From Syntrophobacter sp. SbD2 (GTDB lineage: Bacteria > Desulfobacterota > Syntrophobacteria > Syntrophobacterales > Syntrophobacteraceae): a stretch of 5,220 nt of DNA. Every line of letters starts with the position of its first letter. Position 1 is the first letter of the stretch. Location of the stretch: NCBI GenBank assembly GCA_900290385.1, contig OMSV01000177.1, forward strand, positions 1 through 5,220. Reading direction: 5' to 3'. Positions 1 through 5,220 of this stretch are shown here, piece by piece. Below the pieces are notes generated by a model. It searched no databases, was not told the DNA's origin, and was given only the letters and a program-made list of their open reading frames with translations. Position numbers and translations under genes: made by a program.

Positions 1-91
1 GGTTGCTCCCGGCAGTGAGCCTGCCATGGACGTTTTCAAAGAAGCCCCTGAAATCGGGTGGGAGCGGTTGGTCCAGGAATTTCTGGCGTAA
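1..91 (+). CDS. C-terminal end of an unidentified protein (5' partial)
   Basis: Reading from base 2, a + strand frame stays open from the window edge to a TAA at 89-91. It encodes about 29 residues, ending in EIGWERLVQEFLA. The other two + frames do not give a comparable reading; one hits TGA at 16-18. Codon choice (GCC, GGC, GTC, ATC, GAA/GAG mix) matches the other genes here, and an amphipathic helical tail is a plausible protein end. The gene would converge on selB, leaving 20 bp between the two stop codons, which explains why this stretch has no selB sequence. I do not recognise the family from so short a piece and assign no function. The main alternative is untranslated spacer with a chance open frame, since 29 codons is weak evidence. 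Confidence 0.55.
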   Translation, partial: VAPGSEPAMDVFKEAPEIGWERLVQEFLA

Positions 92-104
92 CCGAATCAT
101 TTTT
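66..104 (+). terminator. weak candidate terminator at the end of the left-edge gene
   Basis: An imperfect hairpin can be drawn with outer arms GGTT (66-69) and AACC (90-93) and inner arms CCAG (73-76) and CTGG (83-86). The run TTTTT follows at 100-104, with a second T run at 107-111. The inner stem is short, the internal loop is unpaired, and six bases separate the hairpin from the first T run, so this is only suggestive. It overlaps the last codons of the left-edge gene. No better terminator for selB was seen on the opposite strand. Confidence 0.25.
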
Positions 105-111
105 CAGATTT

Positions 112-2028
112 TTACGCGCCTCTGAGTTTTCTCACCTCGCCCACGCGAATGGTAACTTTCTGTGCGTCGAAGTACTCGAGAAGCGGGATGGTGTATTTGC
201 GGCTTACGCCGGTCATCTCCTTGAATTGGGTGGTCGTGATTTCGCCGTGCTCTTTTAGCCAGGTTACCAGGCGATTTTGAAGCTCGGCCATCGCGGCGGC
301 ATGAAAGTAGATTTCTTCTTTCGTTTTGAGGAGAGTCCCCTTGGACAGCATCCATTCGAGCACTTCCTGGTGCTGTTTTGAGGTGCCCGGCAATCCGGAT
401 GCGACTTCCCGGAAGAAGGGCGGCTGCAGACCGGATTCCAGGAAGGCTTTTTCGATTTTTTGCCGGATGGTATCCTCGTCTTTGCTAAGGGCCACTTTGT
501 GCGTAGTCAGGCGCACCCATTCCATCTCCTGGGCGATCTGGCCGGCTTCGGCAAGCTGCCGGAGGACAAAGTTGTAGAGCTTTGAGTCTATAGGTTTTGA
601 AAGGAGTGCCGGTATTTCCTCTTTGGACATTCCGGGTTTTAGTGGAAAACGGCTATGGTAGTCGGCCAGGATTGCAGTGACGGAAGATTTCATTTCTTCC
701 AGCGCATCCGGGTGAATCAGCCTTCTGTTTTCCTTATCGTAGAGCACCACCTTCCTGGCGCTCGTAAATTGCTGAAGGGTTTTTTCAAGAAACTTTTGCG
801 GCACATTGGTCCTTATCCGCAGTTCCACCTCGCCCAGCCCGGCCCAGCCGGCATCCTGAAGGTGCCAGAGAATTATGTCGGGTTCGGGGCTCTTAAAAAG
901 CTTTTCGAGAGCTTTGACGGCTTCCCGTTTGGCCGATCCCTTGTGCTTTCGAGGCAGGGGGTGAAGGACGGTGCCTCCGCCGATTGTTAGAACGGGGGAA
1001 TAGGAGCGGAGCACAAAACGGTCTCCTCGCAAGACAGCGGTGGGCTGGTCAAGTCTTATCTGCGCGAAGGTCTTCTCGCCCGGTTTCAGCTCCTGCCGGT
1101 CAAGCAGGATAATTGTGGCAAGGTGTTCGGCGGTCCCGGTGTGGAAGCGGATTTTTGCCCTGTGCTTTAGCGGCCTCGGGGCGCCTTTCAGAAGCTCCAG
1201 TTGAATGTCTATCATGTGGGAGGCCGAAAGCGCGCCCGCAGAGGCCAGAACGTCTCCTCGTTCGATGAGCGCCCGCTCCATCCCCTGGAGATTTACTGCC
1301 GTTCTCTGGCCGGGGAGGACTTCCTGCACGTCGTTTCCGTGAGTCTGGATACCCCGCACTTTGCTTTTGAGTCCGCTGGGGTAGATCACTACAGGATCTC
1401 CTATCTGAAGCCGTCCGGAAATGCTCGTTCCCGTAATGACGGTCCCGAATCCGCGCATAGTGAATACCCGGTCAATCGCCAGCCGAAACGGGCCTTCCGA
1501 ACTTTTCGGTTCAACCTCGGCAAAAAGCCGGGCCAGCGATTTTTTTAGTTCCTCCAGCCCCTGGCCGGTGACCGCCGAGACGGCAATAATCTCACAGCCC
1601 TCCAAAAAAGTGGTCTTAAGGAACTCCACTATGTCCTCGCGCACCATCTCCAACCAGTCCGAATCGTTGACAAGGTCGGTTTTGGTAAGGACCACAAGCC
1701 CTTTCTTTACGCGAAGGAGTTCGCAAATCTCCATATGTTCGCGAGTCTGAGGCATGACGCCTTCGTCGGCGGCGATCACCAGGGCTACCAAATCGATTCC
1801 CGTAGCCCCTGCGACCATGTGCTTGACGAATTTCTCATGGCCGGGCACATCGACTATCCCGAGGCGTTCTCCTCCAGGCATGTCCATGTGAGCAAATCCG
1901 AGCTCTATTGTGATGCCCCGCAGTTTTTCTTCCTTCAGGCGATCCGTATCGATTCCGGTCAGGGCTTTTATAAGCGAGGTCTTTCCGTGGTCGATGTGGC
2001 CGGCTGTTCCCAGAATGACCTGTTTCAT
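112..2028 (-). CDS. selB: selenocysteine-specific translation elongation factor SelB
   Basis: SelB is the cytoplasmic GTPase that carries Sec-tRNA to the ribosome at UGA codons marked by a SECIS hairpin. In a 638-residue reading, the N-terminal G domain has the P-loop GHIDHGKT (10-17), the SelB/EF-Tu switch region DTDRLKEEK...[15 protein letters not shown] (60-64), TKTD (115-118) and an SA motif near 151. EF-Tu-like domains II and III follow, with GFGTVITGT (193-201) and [18 protein letters not shown] (335-352). The rest, from about 365, matches the winged-helix region that binds SECIS RNA. The length fits the family (about 610-640). I chose the ATG at 2028 because the family starts directly with [16 protein letters not shown]. 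An in-frame ATG at 2052 would add eight residues but has no ribosome binding site, whereas a GGAG lies 15 bases before 2028. No selA, selC or selD lies in the window. The gene is divergent from the aminotransferase. The family assignment is firm and the exact start less so. Confidence 0.97.
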   Translation of the reverse strand: MKQVILGTAGHIDHGKTSLIKALTGIDTDRLKEEKLRGITIELGFAHMDMPGGERLGIVDVPGHEKFVKHMVAGATGIDLVALVIAADEGVMPQTREHMEICELLRVKKGLVVLTKTDLVNDSDWLEMVREDIVEFLKTTFLEGCEIIAVSAVTGQGLEELKKSLARLFAEVEPKSSEGPFRLAIDRVFTMRGFGTVITGTSISGRLQIGDPVVIYPSGLKSKVRGIQTHGNDVQEVLPGQRTAVNLQGMERALIERGDVLASAGALSASHMIDIQLELLKGAPRPLKHRAKIRFHTGTAEHLATIILLDRQELKPGEKTFAQIRLDQPTAVLRGDRFVLRSYSPVLTIGGGTVLHPLPRKHKGSAKREAVKALEKLFKSPEPDIILWHLQDAGWAGLGEVELRIRTNVPQKFLEKTLQQFTSARKVVLYDKENRRLIHPDALEEMKSSVTAILADYHSRFPLKPGMSKEEIPALLSKPIDSKLYNFVLRQLAEAGQIAQEMEWVRLTTHKVALSKDEDTIRQKIEKAFLESGLQPPFFREVASGLPGTSKQHQEVLEWMLSKGTLLKTKEEIYFHAAAMAELQNRLVTWLKEHGEITTTQFKEMTGVSRKYTIPLLEYFDAQKVTIRVGEVRKLRGA

Positions 2029-2080
2029 AGGCTTGTCTTCGCGCTCCGGCATCTATAGAATAAACACAACATTTTAATTT

Positions 2081-2268
2081 AGTTTCCATCTGGAAAGGGT
2101 CCTTTTCCGCCTTGGCGGTGTCAATCTTCGGGCTTGCTTGTGCGGCGTACCCATGTACGCCTCCGCGCAACCCCTCGATTTCCTTGCCATGACGAAAAAT
2201 GCCTCCTTTTCGAATCGGAAACTGCTAGTGTTCCATCCGGAGTTTCCGGATGGACACTAATTTAGCAG
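2081..2268. repeat. chain of inverted repeats, probable dispersed palindromic (MITE-like) element
   Basis: Five dyads follow one another: TTTCCA-tc-TGGAAA (2083-2096); CCGCC-tt-GGCGG (2107-2118); GGCGTAC-ccat-GTACGCC (2144-2161), extended by TTGTGC (2138-2143) against GCGCAA (2165-2170); a nested pair with outer arms CGATT (2176) and AATCG (2213) and inner arms CGAAAA (2193) and TTTTCG (2207); and the strongest, at 2222-2268. Ends are related: AGTTTCC occurs at 2081 and 2241, its inverse GGAAACT at 2217, and TTCCATC(T/C)GGA at 2084 and 2231. No convincing protein frame was found. The density of dyads suggests a mobile or dispersed repeat, or a structured RNA. No target-site duplication was identified, so the boundaries are approximate. 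Its place between two divergent genes means it could affect either promoter. Confidence 0.6.
2222..2268. repeat. long imperfect hairpin at the right end of the palindromic element
   Basis: The arms are CTGC (2222-2225), TAGTGT (2226-2231), one bulged T, and CCATCCGG (2233-2240). A 5-nt loop AGTTT follows, then CCGGATGG (2246-2253), ACACTA (2254-2259), a short unpaired stretch and GCAG (2265-2268). This gives 14 near-continuous base pairs plus an outer clamp, far beyond chance in a window this size. No T run follows on the + strand, so it is not a standard intrinsic terminator. It may be the terminal inverted repeat or a transposase-recognised hairpin of the surrounding element, or a transcript-stabilising structure. 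Confidence 0.7.
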
Positions 2269-2348
2269 AACCGCAGCCTCACGCACAAGTTTTAAGAGGG
2301 TGAGAGCTTCAGTTGCCTGGCGCGCCGTTTGGGTTTTTGTGAAATTTT

Positions 2349-2375
2349 TTGACATTTCGAGGACTAAAGTATTAT
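2349..2375 (+). promoter_or_regulatory. sigma70-type promoter for the aminotransferase operon
   Basis: A perfect -35 hexamer TTGACA lies at 2349-2354. TATTAT at 2370-2375 (five of six matches to TATAAT) is the best -10, with a short 15-bp spacer; TTATGC at 2372-2377 would give 17 bp but a poorer match. The site lies about 40 bp upstream of the chosen ATG at 2417, in an AT-rich stretch. It also lies inside the longer open frame that begins with GTG at 2300, which argues against that earlier start. Confidence 0.6.
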
Positions 2376-2378
2376 GCT

Positions 2379-2392
2379 CTTTAAGTTTAAAG
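2379..2392. promoter_or_regulatory. small dyad at the predicted transcription start, possible operator
   Basis: CTTTAA (2379-2384), a 2-bp spacer GT, and TTAAAG (2387-2392) form a perfect 6-bp inverted repeat just downstream of the predicted -10. A repressor bound here would block transcription of alaC-hom. The dyad is short and AT-rich, so chance is a real possibility, and no regulator family is suggested. Confidence 0.25.
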
Positions 2393-2402
2393 GTCTTAAT
2401 GC

Positions 2403-2406
2403 GGAG
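2403..2406 (+). promoter_or_regulatory. ribosome binding site that sets the aminotransferase start
   Basis: GGAG lies 10 bases before the ATG at 2417. No comparable site precedes the GTG at 2300, and the GGAG lies downstream of the alternative ATG at 2399, so it supports 2417 as the start. Confidence 0.55.
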
Positions 2407-2416
2407 AATAACGATA

Positions 2417-3631
2417 ATGAGCTTTAACATTGCCGAAAGTAGCAGAATGCGCCGGTTGCCGCCTTATGTGTTTGCCGAGGTGAACGCCCTTAAAATGGAG
2501 AAGCGGTGGGCCGGAGAGGACATCATCGACCTGGGGATGGGAAACCCTGACCTCCCGGCGCCCAAACACATAATAGAAAAGCTTGTCGAGGCTGCAAGAA
2601 AAAAGCACAACCACCGCTATTCCGCGTCACGAGGAATAACCCGTCTGCGGGAAGCTGTGGCCGAATGGTACAAGAGAAATTATGATGTAGATATCGATCC
2701 GGACAAAGAAGCGGTGGTCACAATCGGTGTCAAGGAAGGATTATCCCACCTGGTGCTGGTGCTGATCAGTCCTGGAGACGTCGTTTTCGCTCCCAACCCC
2801 ACTTATCCCATACATCCCTACTCGGCCATCATAGCCGGGGGGGACGTCAGATCGGTCCCGATCGGGCCGGACCGCAACTTCCTGGAAGATCTCCAGATCG
2901 CCATAAAGCAGACATGGCCCAAGCCGAAGCTTTTGATCATCTGTTTTCCGCACAATCCGACGACTACCGTCGTTGACCTGGATTTTTTTTGCAAGATCGT
3001 TGAATTTGCGCGTGAACACAAGATCATGGTAATTCATGACCTGGCCTATGCCAACCTGACTTTCGACGGCTACAAGGCCCCAAGCTTTCTTCAGGCGCCG
3101 GGCGCCAGGGAAGTAGGAGTCGAATTCTTTTCCATGTCCAAGAGCTACAGCATGCCGGGATGGCGGGTCGGCTTCTGCGTGGGCAATGCCGAAATGATAG
3201 GCGCTTTGACGCGAATAAAGAGCTACCTGGATTATGGCGTATTTCAGCCTATCCAGATTGCGGCCACCGTGGCGCTAAAAGGCGATCAATCGTGCGTGGA
3301 AGAAATTGTTTCGGTCTATAAATGCCGGCGCGACATTCTCATTGAGGGCTTAAACCGCATAGGGTGGACAACCGATAAGCCTAAAGGGACGATGTTCGTT
3401 TGGGCGCGCATCCCTGAACCTTTCCGATGGATGGGTTCGGTGGATTTTTCCAAATACCTCATTGAAGAGGCCAAGGTGGCGGTTTCCCCAGGTCTGGGGT
3501 TCGGCGAATACGGGGATGAATTTGTGCGCTTCGCCCTGGTTGAGAACGAAATGCGGACGAAGCAGGCCATAAGAGGCCTTCGCAAGGCGTGCCAAAAAAC
3601 AGTTTCCCCTCCAAAGCGGGCGAGCATTTAA
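2417..3631 (+). CDS. alaC: PLP-dependent class I/II aminotransferase, AlaC (alanine transaminase) type
   Basis: This cytoplasmic fold-type I transaminase is expected to interconvert alanine/2-oxoglutarate and pyruvate/glutamate. The 404-residue product resembles E. coli AlaC (YfdZ) along its whole length as I recall that sequence. Shared features are RLPPYVF near the N-terminus, the GMGNPD substrate loop (40-45), YSASRGI (68-74), NPTYPIHPY (127-135), FPHNP with the PLP-contacting Asn180, HDLAY with Asp208 and Tyr211, the Schiff-base Lys242 in [15 protein letters not shown], and the carboxylate-binding Arg371 in VRFAL. The [10 protein letters not shown] lysine motif is of AlaC type rather than the SFSK motif of LL-diaminopimelate aminotransferase. 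The ATG at 2417 was chosen over the upstream GTG (2300) because it follows a promoter and GGAG and gives the family length. hom follows 98 bp downstream on the same strand. The exact substrate is inferred; an aspartate- or methionine-related role is possible given the neighbour. Confidence 0.93.
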   Translation: MSFNIAESSRMRRLPPYVFAEVNALKMEKRWAGEDIIDLGMGNPDLPAPKHIIEKLVEAARKKHNHRYSASRGITRLREAVAEWYKRNYDVDIDPDKEAVVTIGVKEGLSHLVLVLISPGDVVFAPNPTYPIHPYSAIIAGGDVRSVPIGPDRNFLEDLQIAIKQTWPKPKLLIICFPHNPTTTVVDLDFFCKIVEFAREHKIMVIHDLAYANLTFDGYKAPSFLQAPGAREVGVEFFSMSKSYSMPGWRVGFCVGNAEMIGALTRIKSYLDYGVFQPIQIAATVALKGDQSCVEEIVSVYKCRRDILIEGLNRIGWTTDKPKGTMFVWARIPEPFRWMGSVDFSKYLIEEAKVAVSPGLGFGEYGDEFVRFALVENEMRTKQAIRGLRKACQKTVSPPKRASI

Positions 3632-3633
3632 AT

Positions 3634-3708
3634 AGGACTGAGTGCTGAGTGCTGAGGTCTGAGTGGAAGAACAATGTCATGCTTCCCCAGTCCTCATGCC
3701 TCAGTCCT
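3634..3708. repeat. heptad-repeat imperfect palindrome between aminotransferase and hom
   Basis: The left arm is built of near-identical 7-base units: GACTGAG, TGCTGAG, TGCTGAG, GTCTGAG (3636-3663). The right arm (3685-3708) carries the complementary words CCCCAGT, CCTCA and CTCAGTCCT. AGGACTGAG (3634-3642) is perfectly inverted as CTCAGTCCT (3700-3708), and GGAAG (3665-3669) as CTTCC (3682-3686), leaving an apical loop of about 12 bases. The arms are unequal and imperfect between these anchors. A T run does not follow, so it does not look like a standard terminator. It resembles the short tandem heptad repeats scattered between genes in some bacterial genomes, and in an mRNA it would fold into an intercistronic hairpin. 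Confidence 0.7.
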
Positions 3709-3718
3709 CTGTCTTTAA

Positions 3719-3724
3719 AAGGGG
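3719..3724 (+). promoter_or_regulatory. ribosome binding site of hom
   Basis: AAGGGG sits 5 bases before the ATG at 3730. This purine-rich site decides the start against the in-frame ATG at 3649, which lies inside the heptad repeat. It begins 10 bases after the palindrome's right arm, so the folded hairpin should leave it accessible. Confidence 0.75.
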
Positions 3725-3729
3725 ATTTT

Positions 3730-5037
3730 ATGCGCGAAATCGGTGTCGGGCTTGTAGGTTGGGGAACTGTCGGCTGCGGAGTCGTTCAGGTGCTTTGGGA
3801 AAACGCCGATGTGATTGAGAGCAGGCTTGGGGTCCCCCTGGAACTTAAACGTGTAGCGGACCTTGACCTCGATCGCCCGAGGCCGGTCACTGTCCCGCGC
3901 GAGGTGCTCACCAGAGACGTTGACGATATTCTGAAAGACCCTAAAATTCAAATTGTAATCGAGCTTATAGGCGGATTGAAAGCGGCAAAAACAGTTATCC
4001 GCACGGCCCTTGAAAGTGGAAAGCATGTAGTTACCGCAAACAAAGCGCTGCTTGCCCATGATGGTAATGAGCTGTTCGCTCTCGCCCAAAAAAAGGGGCT
4101 TTCAATAGGCTTTGAGGCTTCGGTGGGGGGCGGAATTCCTCTTATCAAATCCCTGCGCGAAGGGCTTGCCTCGAACCGGATCAACACCATTTTTGGCATT
4201 CTCAACGGCACGGCGAATTATATCCTCACCCGAATGATGGAAGACAAACTCTCGTTTGACGACGCCCTTAAGGGGGCGCAGGCGCTCGGTTATGCCGAGG
4301 CGGACCCGACTCTTGACATAGAGGGAATCGATACGGCCCACAAGCTTGCCATCGCAAGCGCAATAGCATTCGGGACCCCGATCGAGTTCGATCGGGTCCA
4401 TATCGAGGGGATATCCGGCATCGATCCGCTGGACATTCAGTACGCGGAGGAGTTCGGATACCGGTTAAAGCTGCTTGCAATCGCCCGAAACAAGGAAGGC
4501 CGTCTGGAGATGCGAGTCCACCCGACACTCATTGCGCGGGAACACGTGCTTGCCAGTGTGAAGGGCGCCTACAACGCAGTGCACATTGTGGGGAACGCGG
4601 TGGGGGATGTAATGCTCTATGGCATGGGCGCAGGAATGATGCCCACCGGCAGCGCCGTAGTGAGCGACCTCATAGATGTCTCTCGAGACATCCTCAACAA
4701 GACCCCGGGAAGAATCCCCCCGCTTGCCTTTCTGCCCGACAGGCTTCAGAAACTGGATATAATACCTGTTTCTGAGGTCTCAACCTCTTACTACTTCCGA
4801 TTTTTGGTGCTCGATATGCCCGGCGTGCTCTCAAAGATCTCAGGCATACTTGGAAAATACCAGATCAGCATAGCCGCAGTAATTCAAAAGGGACGGCACA
4901 CAAACTCGGTCCCTCTGGTGATGCTTACTCATGATGCGCTGGAGAGCAGCGTAAAAAAAGCCCTGGGCGAGATCGATGACCTTGACGAGGTCCTTGCGCC
5001 GACCGTGCTGATACGCATTGAGAACAACGCGGATTAA
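3730..5037 (+). CDS. hom: homoserine dehydrogenase with C-terminal ACT domain
   Basis: This enzyme reduces L-aspartate 4-semialdehyde to homoserine with NAD(P)H, the branch point toward threonine and methionine; it is cytoplasmic. The 435-residue product has the Rossmann motif GLVGWGTVGCG (7-17), TANKALLA with Lys105 (102-109), and the catalytic-domain block SVGGGIPLIKSLREGL (131-146). NGTANYIL (159-166) follows, then GYAEADPTLDIEGIDTAHK (187-205), where Glu190, Asp201 and Lys205 align with yeast catalytic Glu208, Asp219 and Lys223. An ACT domain (about 354-430), beginning YYFRFLVLDMPGVLSKISGI, suggests allosteric feedback, typically by threonine. The length is normal for stand-alone bacterial Hom, and there is no fused aspartokinase. 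The ATG at 3730 starts just before the nucleotide-binding strand and has a good ribosome binding site. The gene lies 98 bp after the aminotransferase and 36 bp before the ApgM-like gene, so co-transcription is likely. Confidence 0.97.
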   Translation: MREIGVGLVGWGTVGCGVVQVLWENADVIESRLGVPLELKRVADLDLDRPRPVTVPREVLTRDVDDILKDPKIQIVIELIGGLKAAKTVIRTALESGKHVVTANKALLAHDGNELFALAQKKGLSIGFEASVGGGIPLIKSLREGLASNRINTIFGILNGTANYILTRMMEDKLSFDDALKGAQALGYAEADPTLDIEGIDTAHKLAIASAIAFGTPIEFDRVHIEGISGIDPLDIQYAEEFGYRLKLLAIARNKEGRLEMRVHPTLIAREHVLASVKGAYNAVHIVGNAVGDVMLYGMGAGMMPTGSAVVSDLIDVSRDILNKTPGRIPPLAFLPDRLQKLDIIPVSEVSTSYYFRFLVLDMPGVLSKISGILGKYQISIAAVIQKGRHTNSVPLVMLTHDALESSVKKALGEIDDLDEVLAPTVLIRIENNAD

Positions 5038-5073
5038 ATCCAAAGTGATTATCTGTTACCGGATCGCAGGCTG

Positions 5074-5220
5074 ATGCAAATGGGTGACAAATTCATCATT
5101 CTTGTCGGCGACGGGATGGGAGACTATCCTCTCGACAGGCTTGGAGGTCTCACTCCCCTTGAGGCCGCCCGGACTCCCAATCTGGATCGGCTTGTCCGAA
5201 TCGGGACCCTTGGGATTGTG
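5074..5220 (+). CDS. ApgM-family phosphoglycerate mutase / predicted homoserine kinase (3' partial)
   Basis: The first 49 codons are visible and run off the window. They read MQMGDKFIILVGDGMGDYPL, followed by GGLTPLEAARTPNLDRL. This is the N-terminus of the archaeal-type cofactor-independent phosphoglycerate mutase family (COG3635) in the alkaline phosphatase superfamily. The GDGMGD segment supplies a metal-ligand Asp, and TPLEAARTPNLD is highly characteristic. The nucleophilic Ser/Thr lies beyond the window. A subgroup of this family has been proposed as a non-homologous homoserine kinase because it sits beside hom or threonine synthase genes, and that context applies here. It begins 36 bp after hom with no terminator between. 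Two starts are possible: ATG at 5074 or ATG at 5080. AGG (5068-5070) is 3 bases from the first and 9 from the second, so 5080 may be the true one. Confidence 0.9.
   Translation, partial: MQMGDKFIILVGDGMGDYPLDRLGGLTPLEAARTPNLDRLVRIGTLGIV

Noticed and set aside
1..111. tRNA-Sec or a small RNA such as 6S at the left edge
   Set aside because: Short pairings (GCTCCC with GGGAGC, GGCAG with CTGCC) exist, but there is no tRNA-Sec cloverleaf with a UCA anticodon on either strand, and a coding frame explains the stretch better.
2071..2096. selB promoter on the - strand with -10 TAAAAT
   Set aside because: The only upstream -35 candidate (TTTCCA) is a poor match at 14-bp spacing, so it was not called.
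1835..2170. Open frame on the - strand spanning the palindromic element and the start of selB
   Set aside because: It overlaps selB in another frame, starts inside a hairpin, and its product shows no protein-like motif.
2319..2326. GGCGCGCC palindrome upstream of the aminotransferase promoter
   Set aside because: It is a single 8-bp self-complementary word with no second copy or regulator context.
2300..2416. N-terminal extension of the aminotransferase from a GTG at 2300
   Set aside because: It contains the predicted promoter, has no ribosome binding site, and adds 39 residues that the family does not have.
2853..2874. Overlapping dyads CCCGATCGGG and CGGTCC/GGACCG within the aminotransferase gene
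   Set aside because: They are short, mutually exclusive, and fit GC-rich codon choice; there is no supporting context.
3649..3729. N-terminal extension of homoserine dehydrogenase from an ATG at 3649
   Set aside because: It would translate the heptad-repeat palindrome, and the ATG at 3730 has AAGGGG at proper spacing and the family N-terminus.
4675..4692. Inverted repeat GATGTCTC-tc-GAGACATC within hom
   Set aside because: An 8-bp dyad with a short loop is expected about once by chance in a window of this length.

Overview
The window looks like chromosomal DNA from a Gram-negative anaerobe, most likely a deltaproteobacterium (Desulfobacterota, Syntrophobacter- or Desulfomonile-like). That placement is an inference. 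It rests on a selenocysteine elongation factor, on the order alaC-type aminotransferase / homoserine dehydrogenase / ApgM-family protein, and on palindrome-rich intergenic repeats. No rRNA, tRNA, CRISPR array, transposase or phage gene was seen.

Layout. (1) Positions 1-91 appear to hold the last codons of an unidentified + strand gene. (2) Positions 112-2028 on the - strand hold a complete selB, convergent with that fragment. (3) Positions 2029-2416 are the gene-free region between the divergent selB and aminotransferase genes. The stretch 2081-2268 is a chain of at least five inverted repeats, probably a dispersed palindromic element. It is followed by a sigma70-like promoter (-35 at 2349) for the rightward genes. 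(4) Positions 2417-3631 (+) hold an AlaC-like aminotransferase. (5) Positions 3632-3729 carry a heptad-repeat imperfect palindrome (3634-3708) and the hom ribosome binding site. (6) Positions 3730-5037 (+) hold homoserine dehydrogenase with a C-terminal ACT domain. (7) From 5074 to the window end runs the start of an ApgM/predicted homoserine kinase family gene.

How the genes work together. alaC, hom and the ApgM-like gene run in one direction with no convincing terminator between them, so they probably form an operon for amino-acid metabolism. Hom makes homoserine from aspartate semialdehyde. The ApgM-like protein may be the non-homologous homoserine kinase that phosphorylates it on the way to threonine, and the aminotransferase would connect the pathway to the pyruvate/alanine/glutamate pool. 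SelB is functionally separate. It implies that the organism makes selenoproteins, although selA, selC and selD are not in view.

The coding content is ordinary. The parts most worth a second look are the two structured intergenic elements and the assignment of the ApgM-like gene.
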